Shown here one piece after another: positions 17,701 through 26,521 of a DNA stretch of 64,000 nucleotides. The DNA comes from an uncultured Chloroflexota bacterium (lineage in GTDB: Bacteria; Chloroflexota; UBA11872): assembly GCA_958296175.1 (NCBI GenBank), contig OY282448.1, forward strand, positions 2,046,472 through 2,110,471, read 5' to 3'. The position numbers and the translations under genes are program-made. The notes under the pieces were generated by a model. It saw only the letters and a list, made by a program, of their open reading frames with translations, had not been told where the DNA came from and made no database searches. Position 1 is the first letter of the stretch. Each line of letters begins with the position of its first letter.

Positions 17701-20700
17701 ACGCCCGCGCTGCCAGCCGGGGTTACGCGCAGCGGGCTCACCGTCAGCGGCACGCCCAGCGTGGTCCAGGCCCTGCAGTCGTACACCTGGTCGGTGCAAG
17801 ACTCCCGCGGCAGGTCCGCCTCGATTGGCTTCGCCATTACGGTGGTGACGGACGACTCGACGCCCACGTTCGGGTCGCTGACCATCGACGACCAGCTCTG
17901 GACGCAGTACGCGTCGATCCCGGCGCTGACGCTGCCGCAGGCGACTGGCGGCGACGGCGACCTGACCTACGCGCTGACGCCCGCGCTGCCGTCCGGAGTG
18001 ACGCGCAGCGGGTTCTCCGTCAGCGGCACGCCCGCCGTCGGTCTGGCGGCCACGGGCTACACCTGGACGGCCACCGACGCGGACGGCGACGAGGCGCAGC
18101 TGGACTTCCAGATTGCGGTGGACGCGCTGCCCGGCTTCGGGCAAGGGATCGCCGCCCAGGCTTGGGCGCAGGGCGCGGCCATCGCCGCGCTCACGCTGCC
18201 GCAGGCCAGCGGCGGGGACGGGGTGTTGACCTACTCGGTGTCCCCCGCGCTGCCGTCCGGAGTGACGCGCAGCGGGTTCCTCGTCAGCGGCACGCCCAGC
18301 GACCCGCAATCGATGCAGCGCTACTCCTGGATCGTGTCGGACGCGGACGGCGATACGGCCGTGGCGGCCTTCAGCATCAGCGTGGATGGACGCCCGACCT
18401 TCGGGACGACCATCGCCAACCAAAGCTGGCAGCAGGATGCGGCCATCACGGCGCTGACGCTGCCGCAGGCGAGCGGCGGGGACGCCCCGCTGACCTACAC
18501 GCTGTCGCCCGCCTTGCCCGACGGGGTTACGCGCAACGGGTTTGCCGTCAGCGGCACGCCCAGCGGCGCCATGGCGACGACGACGTACACCTGGAAGGTG
18601 ACCGACGCGGACGGTGATGCGGCCGGGCTGACCTTCAGCATCGGCGTGGATGGAACCCCCAGCTTCGGGTCGCAGACCATCGACGACCAGACCTGGGACC
18701 AACACGCGGCGATCACCGCGCTGACGCTGCCGCAGGCGACTGGCGGCAACGGCGACCTGACCTACACGCTCACGCCGGCGCTGCCCGCCGGCACGGCGCG
18801 GAACGGGTTCGGCGTCAGCGGCACGCCAACCGCCTCGCAGGCGGCCACGCTCTACACCTGGAAAGTCACCGACGCCGACGGCGACTCCGATCAGCTGGGC
18901 TTCCGCATCTCCGTGCGCGCCCGCGCAAGAGTGAACAACCTGCCGACCTTCGGCGCGCAGACCATCGACGACCAGTTTTGGACGCAGCGCCAGGCGATTA
19001 CGGCGCTGACGCTGCCGCAGGCGAGCGGCGGGGATGGAGCGCTGACCTACACGCTGACGCCGACGCTGCCCGCCGGTATCACGCGCAACGTCACCACGCG
19101 CGAGTTGAGCGGCACGCCCACCGTGGCGATGGCCGCGACGAGCTACACCTGGAAGGTGACCGACGCGGACGGTGACGAGGTCGAGCTGACCTTCGAGATC
19201 ACCGTGGACGGCGTGCCCACCTTTGGCGCGCAGACCATTGCCAACCAGGTCTGGCGGCAGGGCCAGGCCGGCCAGGAGCTGACGCTGCCCAGCGCGTTCG
19301 GCGGAGACGCGCCGCTGCGCTACACGCTCGGCCCGTCGCTGCCCGGCGGCGTCAGCCGCAACGAGTTCGCCGTCAGCGGCACGCCCACCGGCGCCGCCGC
19401 GGCTGCGACCTACACGTGGAAGGTGATCGACGCCGACGGCGACAGCGCGCATCTGACGTTCCTGGTCGAGGTGGAAGCCACCAAGACCAAGGCGCCGGAA
19501 GACCGCCGGCCGAGCTTCGGCGGCCAGCAGATCGACGACCAGGTCTGGACGCAAGGCCAGACCGTCGCGGCCCTCACGCTGCCGCAAGCTTCGGGCGGCG
19601 ATGGGTCCTTGCGCTACACGCTCGACCCGGCGCTGCCCGGCGGCGTCAGCCGCAACGGGTTCGCCGTCAGCGGCGCGCCCACCAGCACGCAGGCCGCCGA
19701 GGCCTACGTCTGGAAAGCCATCGACGCGGACGGTGACGCGGCGCAGCTCACCTTCGACATCACGGTGAAGCCGCCCGACCTGCAACCGAGCTTCGGCGGC
19801 CAGCAGATCGCCGACCAGACCTGGACGCAGGGGCAGGCCATCGAGGCCCTGACGCTGCCCCAGGCCAGCGGCGGGAATGGGCCGCTGAGCTACGCGCTCA
19901 GTCCGGCGCTGCCCGCCGGCACGGCGCGCAACGGGTTCGCCGTCAGCGGCGCGCCCACGGGCACGCAGGCTGCCGCGGCCTACACCTGGACGGTGACCGA
20001 CGCCGACGGCGACACGGCGCAGCTGAGCTTCAGCATCGCGGTGGCGCCGCCCGACCTGCAACCGAGCTTTGGCGGTCAGCAGATCGCCGACCAGACCTGG
20101 ACGCAGGGGCAGGCCATCGACGCTCTGACCCTGCCGCAGGCCAGCGGCGGGAACGGGACGCTGAGCTACGTGCTGAACCCGGCGCTGCCCGCCGGCACGG
20201 CGCGGAACGGGTTCGGCGTCAGCGGCGCGCCCACGAGCACGCAGGCCGCCGCGGCCTACACCTGGACGGTGACCGACGCCGACGGCGACAGCGCCCGGCT
20301 GACCTTCGACATCACGGTTACCGCCGCGCCGCCGCCGCAGGATCCGCCCCCGACCGACGTGCAGCCCTCCTTCGGCGCCATCGTCGCCGACCAGCAATGG
20401 ACGGTTGGCGAACCTGTGGCGTCGCTGACGCTGCCGGCGGCGACTGGCGGCAACGGCGAGCTGATCTACGCGCTCGACCCGGTGCTGCCCGTTGGGGTGA
20501 CGCGGAACGGATTCGTCGTCAGCGGCACGCCCAGGGAGGCGCAGGACGCCGCGGCTTACACCTGGACGGTGACCGACGCGGACGGTGACACGGCGCAGCT
20601 GAACTTCAGCATCACGGTCACCGCCGCGCCGCCGCCGACAGTTCTGCCCGCGCCCGACGTGCAGCCCTCGTTCGACACGGACATTGCCGACCAGCAATGG

Positions 20701-21726
20701 ACGGTTGGCGAAGCCGCGTCGCTGACGCTGCCCGCGGCGTCCGGCGGCAATGGCGAGCTGAGCTACGCGCTCGGCCCGGCGCTGCCCGACGGCACGGCGC
20801 GGAACGGGTTCGCCGTCAGCGGCGCGCCCACGAGCACGCAGGCCGCCGCGGACTACACCTGGACGGTTACCGACGCGGACGGCGACACGGCGCAGCTGAG
20901 CTTCAGCATCACGGTTGCCGCCGCGCCGGTTGCCCCGCCGCCGGTCGATCCGCCCACGGACGATCCGCCCACGGACGAGGACCCGCCGGTCCGCGTGCCC
21001 GACCTGCTTCCCTCCTTCGACGCGGACATTGCCGACCAGCAATGGTTGGTTGGCGAACCCGTGGCGTCGCTGACGCTGCCCGCGGCGTCCGGCGGCAACG
21101 GCGAGCTGACCTACACGCTCGGCCCGGGGCTGCCCGTTGGGGTTACGCGGGACGGGTTCGCCGTCAGCGGTACGCCCGCCGAGGCGCAGGCTGCCCTGCG
21201 CTACACCTGGACGGCCACGGACGAGGACGGCGACACCGTCAGCCGCACCTTCCTGGTCACGGTCACCGCCCCCGCCCAGCCGCCCGCCCCCGTCCCCACG
21301 GACGAAGGCGGCGAGCAGCCGGACGCCACGCCCACGCCCACGCCAACCCCCACCCCGCCCGTCGAGGGCGCGGCCGGCGGCGCTGGCGGCGACGGGTCTG
21401 GCACCAACGCCGGCGGCGCTGGCCAAGGCGGGGCCGGCCAAGGCGGGGCCATGTGGTGGACGACCGCCTGGACGGGCGGGGACGGCAGCGGCCAGGGCGG
21501 CGGCGCCGGCGGAGGCTCGGACGAGTACGACGGCCTCATCATGGCGCAGGCTCTGCGCGGCGCGAACACCTTCGTCGCCAGCGCCGGCCCGCCCCCCTGG
21601 TTCTGGCTGCTGCTCCTGCTGCTCATCGCCATCGCGGTCACCATCTACAAGAACCGCGAGCGTCTGGGCCTGGTTCGCTCCAGCGCCCACGGCGGCCCGC
21701 CCGCCGCCCCGCCTGCCGCCGCCTGA
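14719..21726 (+). CDS. giant cell-surface protein with about 20 He_PIG (Ig-like) repeats and a C-terminal membrane anchor
   Basis: The 2335-residue protein has a signal peptide related to those of the two preceding genes (residues 1 to about 42). A Thr/Pro/Glu-rich stalk of TPTPEPTATP type reaches about residue 225. Twenty repeats of roughly 90-110 residues follow, with the He_PIG pattern: PSFG..I.DQ.W..G..I..LTLP, A(S/T)GGNG.LTY.L.PALP.GV, (V)SGTP, and YTW.VTDADGD at the end. A Gly/Asp-rich linker follows (about 2216-2290), then one transmembrane helix (WFWLLLLLLIAIAVTI, about 2294-2310) and a short basic tail. The helix with a positive tail would anchor it in the cytoplasmic membrane with the repeats outside. 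Such repeats form stiff rods in adhesins; no catalytic domain is visible. Repeats 15-17 are nearly identical. Confidence 0.93.
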   Translation: MTKKTKTLSNRTRYVLSPLRWCALVLTMVAVVWTLEAQVAAAQEAERLVQAVVAAPAATEESAPTPTPDPTATPEPVPEATPTATPEPTATPTEEPAPMPTPDPAAPPTPEPTAPPAEEPAPTPTPEPTSTPTPTPAPEPTATPTEEPAPTPTPEPAAEPTPTPTSTPGPTPTPEPTSTPELTPTPTPEPTHTPDPTPAPTPAPDPTPAPTEEPQEAEEPAEAPAARTPSFGSQTIAAQTWTLGQPIAAVTLPEATDGDGELTYTLSPALPAGVTLDAARRELRGTPTEAVDGAAYTWTAANADGDEATLTFRVTVAAPAPAQAQAEVVQPPRPQVAAALTLGPTWQPTGIHFSHQSDDGLVTHTFHQNSAITPVTLLAATGGVAPVSYQLTLNGDSLALVAGLSYDQSTRRLSGTPTRMRVYFPDPTDPDANTFGTYYTLKATDSTGAWTSIGVVIVITRDRTPTFPSGTPSYTFVQGWNGVTATLPAAGGVTQYDGALTYRIDSATPLPQGLSFSSATRKITGTPAAVSADTVYKLIVTDGDGDSARMDFRLSVVANTQPGFGAATVPDQTWVQNSQIAGLTLPAASGGNGALTYALTPALPTGVSRSGFDISGTPSQVSAATTYTWTATDADGDEVETTFTITVVEDLTPSFSDATASYTFHQNDQITPVTLPAATGGNGALTHSLVLDLGLAAGLSYDQAARTLSGRPTAMAPSSLSATPPGSLTRTVGYKLLATDADGDEAEMLVYIRITRDGQPTFAGPSPERIFRVGQQITAQALPAATGVSKYDGSVTYTMTRRGVTASAAPTSLPSEGIDFDAAKRTLTGTPTTQRERTTYTLTATDGDGDSASLTVYVTVLAADVSPSFGEGMADQVWWVGQRFTDSVRLPLASGGNGALTYTLSPALPSGVTRDARALFGTPTATMRETTYTWTVTDTDSDTDEITFTITVLGPGALILDGAVSNQTWTRNQAITSLTLPAGIGGNAPLTYTLTPALPAGVTRSGLTVSGTPSVVQALQSYTWSVQDSRGRSASIGFAITVVTDDSTPTFGSLTIDDQLWTQYASIPALTLPQATGGDGDLTYALTPALPSGVTRSGFSVSGTPAVGLAATGYTWTATDADGDEAQLDFQIAVDALPGFGQGIAAQAWAQGAAIAALTLPQASGGDGVLTYSVSPALPSGVTRSGFLVSGTPSDPQSMQRYSWIVSDADGDTAVAAFSISVDGRPTFGTTIANQSWQQDAAITALTLPQASGGDAPLTYTLSPALPDGVTRNGFAVSGTPSGAMATTTYTWKVTDADGDAAGLTFSIGVDGTPSFGSQTIDDQTWDQHAAITALTLPQATGGNGDLTYTLTPALPAGTARNGFGVSGTPTASQAATLYTWKVTDADGDSDQLGFRISVRARARVNNLPTFGAQTIDDQFWTQRQAITALTLPQASGGDGALTYTLTPTLPAGITRNVTTRELSGTPTVAMAATSYTWKVTDADGDEVELTFEITVDGVPTFGAQTIANQVWRQGQAGQELTLPSAFGGDAPLRYTLGPSLPGGVSRNEFAVSGTPTGAAAAATYTWKVIDADGDSAHLTFLVEVEATKTKAPEDRRPSFGGQQIDDQVWTQGQTVAALTLPQASGGDGSLRYTLDPALPGGVSRNGFAVSGAPTSTQAAEAYVWKAIDADGDAAQLTFDITVKPPDLQPSFGGQQIADQTWTQGQAIEALTLPQASGGNGPLSYALSPALPAGTARNGFAVSGAPTGTQAAAAYTWTVTDADGDTAQLSFSIAVAPPDLQPSFGGQQIADQTWTQGQAIDALTLPQASGGNGTLSYVLNPALPAGTARNGFGVSGAPTSTQAAAAYTWTVTDADGDSARLTFDITVTAAPPPQDPPPTDVQPSFGAIVADQQWTVGEPVASLTLPAATGGNGELIYALDPVLPVGVTRNGFVVSGTPREAQDAAAYTWTVTDADGDTAQLNFSITVTAAPPPTVLPAPDVQPSFDTDIADQQWTVGEAASLTLPAASGGNGELSYALGPALPDGTARNGFAVSGAPTSTQAAADYTWTVTDADGDTAQLSFSITVAAAPVAPPPVDPPTDDPPTDEDPPVRVPDLLPSFDADIADQQWLVGEPVASLTLPAASGGNGELTYTLGPGLPVGVTRDGFAVSGTPAEAQAALRYTWTATDEDGDTVSRTFLVTVTAPAQPPAPVPTDEGGEQPDATPTPTPTPTPPVEGAAGGAGGDGSGTNAGGAGQGGAGQGGAMWWTTAWTGGDGSGQGGGAGGGSDEYDGLIMAQALRGANTFVASAGPPPWFWLLLLLLIAIAVTIYKNRERLGLVRSSAHGGPPAAPPAAA

Positions 21727-21760
21727 TCCCCAGCGGCTGTTCGAGCCAGGGGTCGGCGGC

Positions 21761-21792
21761 TCCTGGCGGCTGGTGAAAACCAGCCGCCAGGA
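21761..21792 (+). terminator. perfect 14-bp hairpin with GAAA loop
   Basis: TCCTGGCGGCTGGT (21761-21774) pairs perfectly with 21779-21792, closed by a stable GAAA tetraloop, 35 bp after the giant gene stop. Only purine-rich DNA follows, with no T-tract. Confidence 0.6.
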
Positions 21793-21870
21793 GCGAGGGG
21801 GGCGAAGGAACAAAGGCTCGCCGCCCGGGAACGGGAAGCAGCGCGGGCCGCGCGCGTGACGTAGACGATC

Positions 21871-21904
21871 TGCCCGCGGCGGGATGCACATCCCGCCGCG
21901 GGCA
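21871..21904 (+). promoter_or_regulatory. perfect 15-bp hairpin upstream of argG
   Basis: TGCCCGCGGCGGGAT (21871-21885) pairs perfectly with 21890-21904, loop GCAC. It lies 62 bp before the argG start, either as a second terminator barrier or as a leader structure of argG. Confidence 0.55.
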
Positions 21905-21966
21905 AGCGTCGAGCTGGCTGCCGGGCGGTAGGCTGGTCTAGTAGGCATCCTTTGCGGGAGACGACG

Positions 21967-23205
21967 TTGCGCATCAGTGATTTGGCGGGCGCCACCGTTG
22001 GGGCGGCGGTGTCGGGCGGCTTGGACAGTTGCACCATCACGCGCTGGCTGGTGGAAGAAGGCGTGGCCGTGGCGGCCGTGACGGCCAACCTGGGGCAGCC
22101 CGACGAGACGAATATCGACGACATTGCCGTGCGCATGCGCACGGCGGGCGCCTGCGACGCCGACATCGTCGATGCGCGCCAGGCGCTGGCGCGCGCCGGG
22201 CTGGAGGTCATCCAGGCGCAGGCGCGCTACGAAGGCGGCTATTGGAACACCACGGGCATCGCCCGCTACGTCACGGTGGCGGCGCTGCTGCCGCCGCTGC
22301 TCGACCGCGGGATTTCGGTGTTGACCCACGGCTGCACCGGCCGCGGCAACGACCAGGTGCGGTTTCAGCTCGCGGCCAACATGCTGGCGCCGCAAGTGCA
22401 GGTGTACGCCCCCTGGCGCGACCCGCTGTTCCTGGAGCAGTTCCCCGGCCGCCGCGAGATGATCGCCTATTGCGAGCAGGAAGACATCCCCATCCGCGCC
22501 ACCCTGGACAAGCCCTATTCGACCGACGCCAACTTGCTGGGCCTGACTCACGAGGCCGGCCGGCTGGAAGACCTGGACACGCCGCCCGAGCTGGTCACGC
22601 CGGGGATGGGCGTGTTTCCGCGCGACGCGCCCGACCAGGCGCAAACCGTGACCATTCGGTTCGAGGACGGCGCGCCTGTCGCGCTGGACGGCGAGCATCT
22701 GCCGCTGCTGGAGGTCTTCCTGCGCGCCAACGCCATCGGCGGCGCGCACGGCCTGGGCATCGGCCTGCACACGGTGGAAAACCGCTTCGTCGGCATCAAG
22801 TCGCGCGGGGTGTACGAAGCGCCCGGTATGGAGCTGCTGGGCCGCGCATACGAATACCTGCTGCAACTGATCCTGGACCGGCGCGCGCGGCCGTTCTTCG
22901 ACAGCCTGTCGGCGTCGCTGGCGCGGCAGATCTACGAGGGCTACTGGTTCGACCTGGCCAGCACGGCCATGCGCCGCGCGGTTGGCGAGATCACGCGGCT
23001 GGCCACCGGCACGATTCACCTCAACGTCTACCGCGGCCACGCGCAGTTTGCCGGCGCCGAAAACGTGCCGCACTCGCTGTACACCGACGCCTCCAGCATG
23101 GAGGGGATCGGCGATTTCGACCACGTAGACTCGGAAGGGTTCCTGGGCGTGTTGGGCGTCAGCGCACGCGCGGCGCACGCCGCGCGGCAGACCAGCGGGT
23201 CGTAA
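21967..23205 (+). CDS. argG: argininosuccinate synthase
   Basis: This enzyme joins citrulline and aspartate with ATP, the penultimate step of arginine synthesis. The ATP pyrophosphatase loop VSGGLDS is at residues 15-21, followed by a DIVDARQALA block, the YEGGYWNTTGIAR helix and the HGCTGRGNDQVRF aspartate/citrulline-binding motif. The DANLLGLTHEAGRLED segment is also typical. I set the start at TTG 21967, because GGGAG sits six bases before it; a TTG five codons upstream is possible. The 412-residue length is normal for the family. No other arginine gene is nearby. The strong hairpin just upstream could be part of its leader. Confidence 0.93.
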   Translation: MRISDLAGATVGAAVSGGLDSCTITRWLVEEGVAVAAVTANLGQPDETNIDDIAVRMRTAGACDADIVDARQALARAGLEVIQAQARYEGGYWNTTGIARYVTVAALLPPLLDRGISVLTHGCTGRGNDQVRFQLAANMLAPQVQVYAPWRDPLFLEQFPGRREMIAYCEQEDIPIRATLDKPYSTDANLLGLTHEAGRLEDLDTPPELVTPGMGVFPRDAPDQAQTVTIRFEDGAPVALDGEHLPLLEVFLRANAIGGAHGLGIGLHTVENRFVGIKSRGVYEAPGMELLGRAYEYLLQLILDRRARPFFDSLSASLARQIYEGYWFDLASTAMRRAVGEITRLATGTIHLNVYRGHAQFAGAENVPHSLYTDASSMEGIGDFDHVDSEGFLGVLGVSARAAHAARQTSGS

Positions 23206-23227
23206 GCGCCCCGGCGGGAGGTTAGGA

Positions 23228-25063
23228 ATGGCAACCACGCTCGTCGCCGCGGCGCTCGGCCTGCTCGGTTTTCAGGCAATCCGCACGTTCCTCACCCAGA
23301 ACTTCTGGGTGCAGGGCGAGGTCTCCAACCGTCTGGTGCTGGCGGCGGTCGTCTTTGCCGTCTTTCTGGCCTGGGGATTGGCGGGCCCGCTGTCCGCGAC
23401 GCTGGGACTGCGCCGCGCGCGGCTGCTGGCGCTCGTGCTGCTGGCCGTTGCGGCCCTGGTTGGCCAGGCCGTGCCGCATCCCGTGGTCGACCTGTTCATC
23501 GGCGCGGCGGGAACCGCGGCGTTCGGCTGGGTGTTGGCGCTCTCGCTGGCCGGGCTTGGCCGCGCGGCCGGCCACGGGCTGGCGCTGGCGTTTGCCGGCG
23601 ACGTTGCTATCCGCTCGGTGCTGCTGACGGTGGACGCGCCGCTGAGCGATTCGCCGCTGGCCGCCGCCATCGTCGCGGCGCTGGCGGCGGTGGCGCTGGC
23701 GGGCGCGCTCCCGCTGTCCGCGCGGCCAGCCGAGTTTGCCGGTCTGCGCAAGAGCCTCCCGCTGCTGGGCGTTGGCCCGGCGCTGATGGTGTACCTGGTT
23801 TTCAGCGGCAACTTCGGCCAGGCGGCCGCTCGCGACGCTATCGATCTGCGCGCCGCGCTGCTCTGGGTTGGCGCAGGCGCCGCTGGCGGGGCCCTGTGGT
23901 CGGCGCGGTTCACGTCGGCCTCCCGCGCCGCCGGCAGCCTGCACGTGCTGGCCGCCGCGGTCGTGATCATCGTTGGCGCGGGGCTGTCCGACGTGAACGG
24001 GGTAGCGGCGGTCGTCAGCGCGGCGCTGCTGGGCCTGGGACTGCCGGTCGCGCTTGGCGCGCTGTTTGACGTGGACCGCTCGGGCGCCTCCCCCGCGTGG
24101 AGCGTCTCGCTGCTGACGATCAGCGGCGTGCTGCTGGTGGCCCTGCTGTTCGTGTTCTATTCCTTCTACGGTCCTTGGTTGATGCTGCCGGCGGCGGCGC
24201 TGCTGGTGGTCGTCCCGGCGCTCGTCCCGACGCTGGCGTCCGAGCTGGTGCGCCCCGTCCGCACGCCCGACGACGGGTCGAAGGCGCTGCTGCTGCTGGC
24301 GTCCGCGCTGTTCGTGCCGTCCCTGGTCATGGGCGTGCTTTCGGGGCCGGCGCCGACGCAGGCGCCCGACGCGCCGGAGCTGCGTGTGACGACCTACAAC
24401 ATCCGCCAGGGTTTCGGCACCACCAGCCGCTTCGATCTGGAGGCCGTCGCGCGCGAACTCGAGCGGCAGCCGGCCGACATCATCGCCCTGCAAGAAGTCG
24501 GGCGCGGCTGGGTAATTTCCGGCGGCGTGGACACCCTGGCCTGGCTGTCCCAGCGGCTGGGCATGCCCGCATATTTCGGCGCTTACGTCGGCGATCTGTG
24601 GGGCACGGCGATCCTTACCCGGCTGCCGGTCATCGAGTCGTCCAGCACCCTATTCGACCTGAGCGGCCGCATTCCCCGCGGGTTTCAGCGCGTGGTGGTT
24701 CGAGCCGCCGGCGGGCCGGTGACGGTCATCAACACCCACCTCGACCACGAAGAAACAGACGAAGGCGCCTCGGCCAGATCCGCGCAGACCGTCCAGCTGC
24801 TGGAAGCGCTGGGCCGCGCGCACCCCATCGTGCTCGTCGGCGATCTGAACGCCGAACCCGATGCGCCGAGCATCCACACGCTTGGGAACGCAGGCTTCGT
24901 CGACGCGCACCCCGGCGGGCCGCCCACCTACCGCGCCGACGACCCCACGCAGCGCATCGACTACATCTTCGTCACGCCCGACCTGAGGGTCACCGCGGCC
25001 GACGTCGGCATGTCCATGGCGTCCGACCATCTGCCGGTGCGGGCGACGGCGGCGCCGGCATAG
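23228..25063 (+). CDS. membrane protein with C-terminal endonuclease/exonuclease/phosphatase domain
   Basis: The 611-residue protein has about ten hydrophobic segments in residues 1-375, then a soluble EEP domain. All EEP motifs are present: TTYNIRQG, IIALQEVG (metal Glu), TAILTRLPV, INTHLDH, VGDLNAEPD, RIDYIFV and SDHLPV. The domain hydrolyses phosphodiesters in DNA, inositol phosphates or lipids. With a membrane part of this size, a lipid or phospho-head-group substrate outside the cytoplasm is more likely than DNA. GGGAGG lies eight bases before ATG 23228. It follows argG by 22 bp and is likely in the same transcript. Confidence 0.88.
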   Translation: MATTLVAAALGLLGFQAIRTFLTQNFWVQGEVSNRLVLAAVVFAVFLAWGLAGPLSATLGLRRARLLALVLLAVAALVGQAVPHPVVDLFIGAAGTAAFGWVLALSLAGLGRAAGHGLALAFAGDVAIRSVLLTVDAPLSDSPLAAAIVAALAAVALAGALPLSARPAEFAGLRKSLPLLGVGPALMVYLVFSGNFGQAAARDAIDLRAALLWVGAGAAGGALWSARFTSASRAAGSLHVLAAAVVIIVGAGLSDVNGVAAVVSAALLGLGLPVALGALFDVDRSGASPAWSVSLLTISGVLLVALLFVFYSFYGPWLMLPAAALLVVVPALVPTLASELVRPVRTPDDGSKALLLLASALFVPSLVMGVLSGPAPTQAPDAPELRVTTYNIRQGFGTTSRFDLEAVARELERQPADIIALQEVGRGWVISGGVDTLAWLSQRLGMPAYFGAYVGDLWGTAILTRLPVIESSSTLFDLSGRIPRGFQRVVVRAAGGPVTVINTHLDHEETDEGASARSAQTVQLLEALGRAHPIVLVGDLNAEPDAPSIHTLGNAGFVDAHPGGPPTYRADDPTQRIDYIFVTPDLRVTAADVGMSMASDHLPVRATAAPA

Positions 25064-25092
25064 TAGCCAGCACGGCCGGGGCCGCCGCCGTC

Positions 25093-25707
25093 GTGATCCG
25101 TCCGGCCGCTGCGTCGGACGCGGGACCCGCCGGCGCTTTGCTGTCGGCCTCGGCGGGTCCCCTGGCGGGGCCGATCTGGGGCAACGGCGACCAGGCGCTG
25201 GCCGAGCGGCGTTTTACCGAAGTGTTCGTCAGCCGCCGCGGCTATACCTCCCACGACGTGGCCGTGGCCAACGGCGCGGTGGTGGGGCTGATCGGTCATC
25301 TACCCCACGGCGGCGGCAGGGGCGCCGAGCTGCGCACCCTGGCGGGCACCCTGCGCGTTTACGGCCTGCCGGGCACGCTGGGCCTCTTGTGGCGCATGCG
25401 CCCGCTCGGCGAGGCGCGGCCGCAGCCCGATCCCAACGCCTATCACGTCTGGAGCCTGGCCGTGGTCGAGGGCTATCGACGCCGCGGCATCGGCACCGCG
25501 CTGTTGCGCCACGCGCAGCGCAAGGCCCGCCAGTCGGGCGCCGCATGCGTCGGCCTGGACGTCCTGATCGACAACGTGGGCGCCATCCGGTTCTACAAAC
25601 GCGAGGGGTATACGGAACGCCGCCGCCGCGAATCCGACCGCCTGCGGCGCATGACCGGCTCGTCTGGCTTGATCTACATGACCCGCCCGGTCGACCCCGC
25701 CGACTAA
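25093..25707 (+). CDS. GNAT family N-acetyltransferase
   Basis: The 204-residue protein from GTG 25093 has the N-terminal VIRPAAASDA, then the acetyl-CoA motif A, WSLAVVEGYRRRGIGTALL, and motif B, CVGLDVLIDNVGAIRFYKREGY. These are the hallmarks of RimI-like or GCN5-like enzymes. The substrate is unknown. It follows the EEP gene by 29 bp and runs into the epimerase gene from the other strand, overlapping by four bases. Confidence 0.85.
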   Translation: MIRPAAASDAGPAGALLSASAGPLAGPIWGNGDQALAERRFTEVFVSRRGYTSHDVAVANGAVVGLIGHLPHGGGRGAELRTLAGTLRVYGLPGTLGLLWRMRPLGEARPQPDPNAYHVWSLAVVEGYRRRGIGTALLRHAQRKARQSGAACVGLDVLIDNVGAIRFYKREGYTERRRRESDRLRRMTGSSGLIYMTRPVDPAD

Positions 25708-26519
25708 CCCGCCAGCGCGCGCTCCAGGTATCTGCGGGACCTGGGCAGCACGACCGCCGGGTCGTCGGCGAACCCAAACGCTTCGATCGAGAGCAGGCCG
25801 TCGTAGTCCGCCGCGCGCAGCGCGTGCACGATCGGCGCGAAATCGGTCTCCCCTTCGCCCGGCGCGTGCATGTTCGCGTCGTTCACGTGCACGTGCGCCA
25901 GCCGCGGCAGCGCCAGTTCGACCGCCTGGGCAAACGACAGCGCTTCGAGCGCGATTTGCTTGACGTCCAGCACCAGCTCGACCGCCGGGTGATTCATGGC
26001 GCGGGCCGCCGCCGCCCCTTCGGCGGTGTCGTTCATGAAGTTGGTCAGCGGCGCCGCCAGCGGCTCCAGGCACAGCGTTACGCCCAGGCGCTCGGCTGCG
26101 TCCGCCGCGGGCCGCAGACCGTCGATGAAATAGTCCACGGCCTGCTCGAACGGAACGCCGTCAGGCGCGCGCCGCTGCCGCGGCGATCCCACCACGACCG
26201 CGCGCGCGCCCAGCTGCGCGGCGAGCAGCACGATGGCTTCCAGCTCGGCCGCGGTTGCCCGCCGCAACGCCGGGTCGTCCGTCACCAGGTTCAGGTGCGG
26301 CGCGTGTTGCAGCAGCGAGTTGAAGGCAACGATGTCCAGGCCGTGCGCGCGCGCCACCTGTCGAATCTGCACGCGCATGGCCGCGTCGGGCGCTGCGATC
26401 GGCGTGTTGAGCGACCCCGGGATGACTTCCACCGCGTCGAACCCCGCCTGCGCGGCCAGCTCGAAGAACGCCTCGATGGGGCGGTCGTCCAGCGTCTTGT
26501 TGCACAGCGCCAGACGCAC
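25704..26519 (-). CDS. sugar phosphate isomerase/epimerase (xylose-isomerase-like TIM barrel)
   Basis: The 271-residue protein has the AP-endonuclease-2-like TIM-barrel pattern: FFELAAQAGFDAVEVIPG, then GVTLCLEPLAAPLTNFMN with the metal Glu, LVLDVKQI with the second ligand, HVHVNDANMHAPGEGETDF with the His and the Asp, and YDGLLSIEAFG as the last metal Glu. Enzymes of this group isomerise or epimerise keto-sugars and inositol derivatives. It starts at GTG 26519, two bases after the stop of the aldo/keto reductase gene, so they are one operon. The substrate is unknown. Confidence 0.85.
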   Translation of the reverse strand: MRLALCNKTLDDRPIEAFFELAAQAGFDAVEVIPGSLNTPIAAPDAAMRVQIRQVARAHGLDIVAFNSLLQHAPHLNLVTDDPALRRATAAELEAIVLLAAQLGARAVVVGSPRQRRAPDGVPFEQAVDYFIDGLRPAADAAERLGVTLCLEPLAAPLTNFMNDTAEGAAAARAMNHPAVELVLDVKQIALEALSFAQAVELALPRLAHVHVNDANMHAPGEGETDFAPIVHALRAADYDGLLSIEAFGFADDPAVVLPRSRRYLERALAG

Positions 26520-26521
26520 GG

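Noticed and set aside
14091-21726. mobile element around the 314-bp units
   Set aside because: No inverted ends, target duplications or transposase are seen; the units are explained by tandem duplication.
14626-23238. 8.6-kb open frame on the minus strand (about 2870 codons) opposite the surface protein and argG
   Set aside because: It is a shadow of GC-rich, repeat-rich coding on the plus strand: it spans three unrelated real genes, and its product is Arg/Gly/Val low-complexity without any domain.
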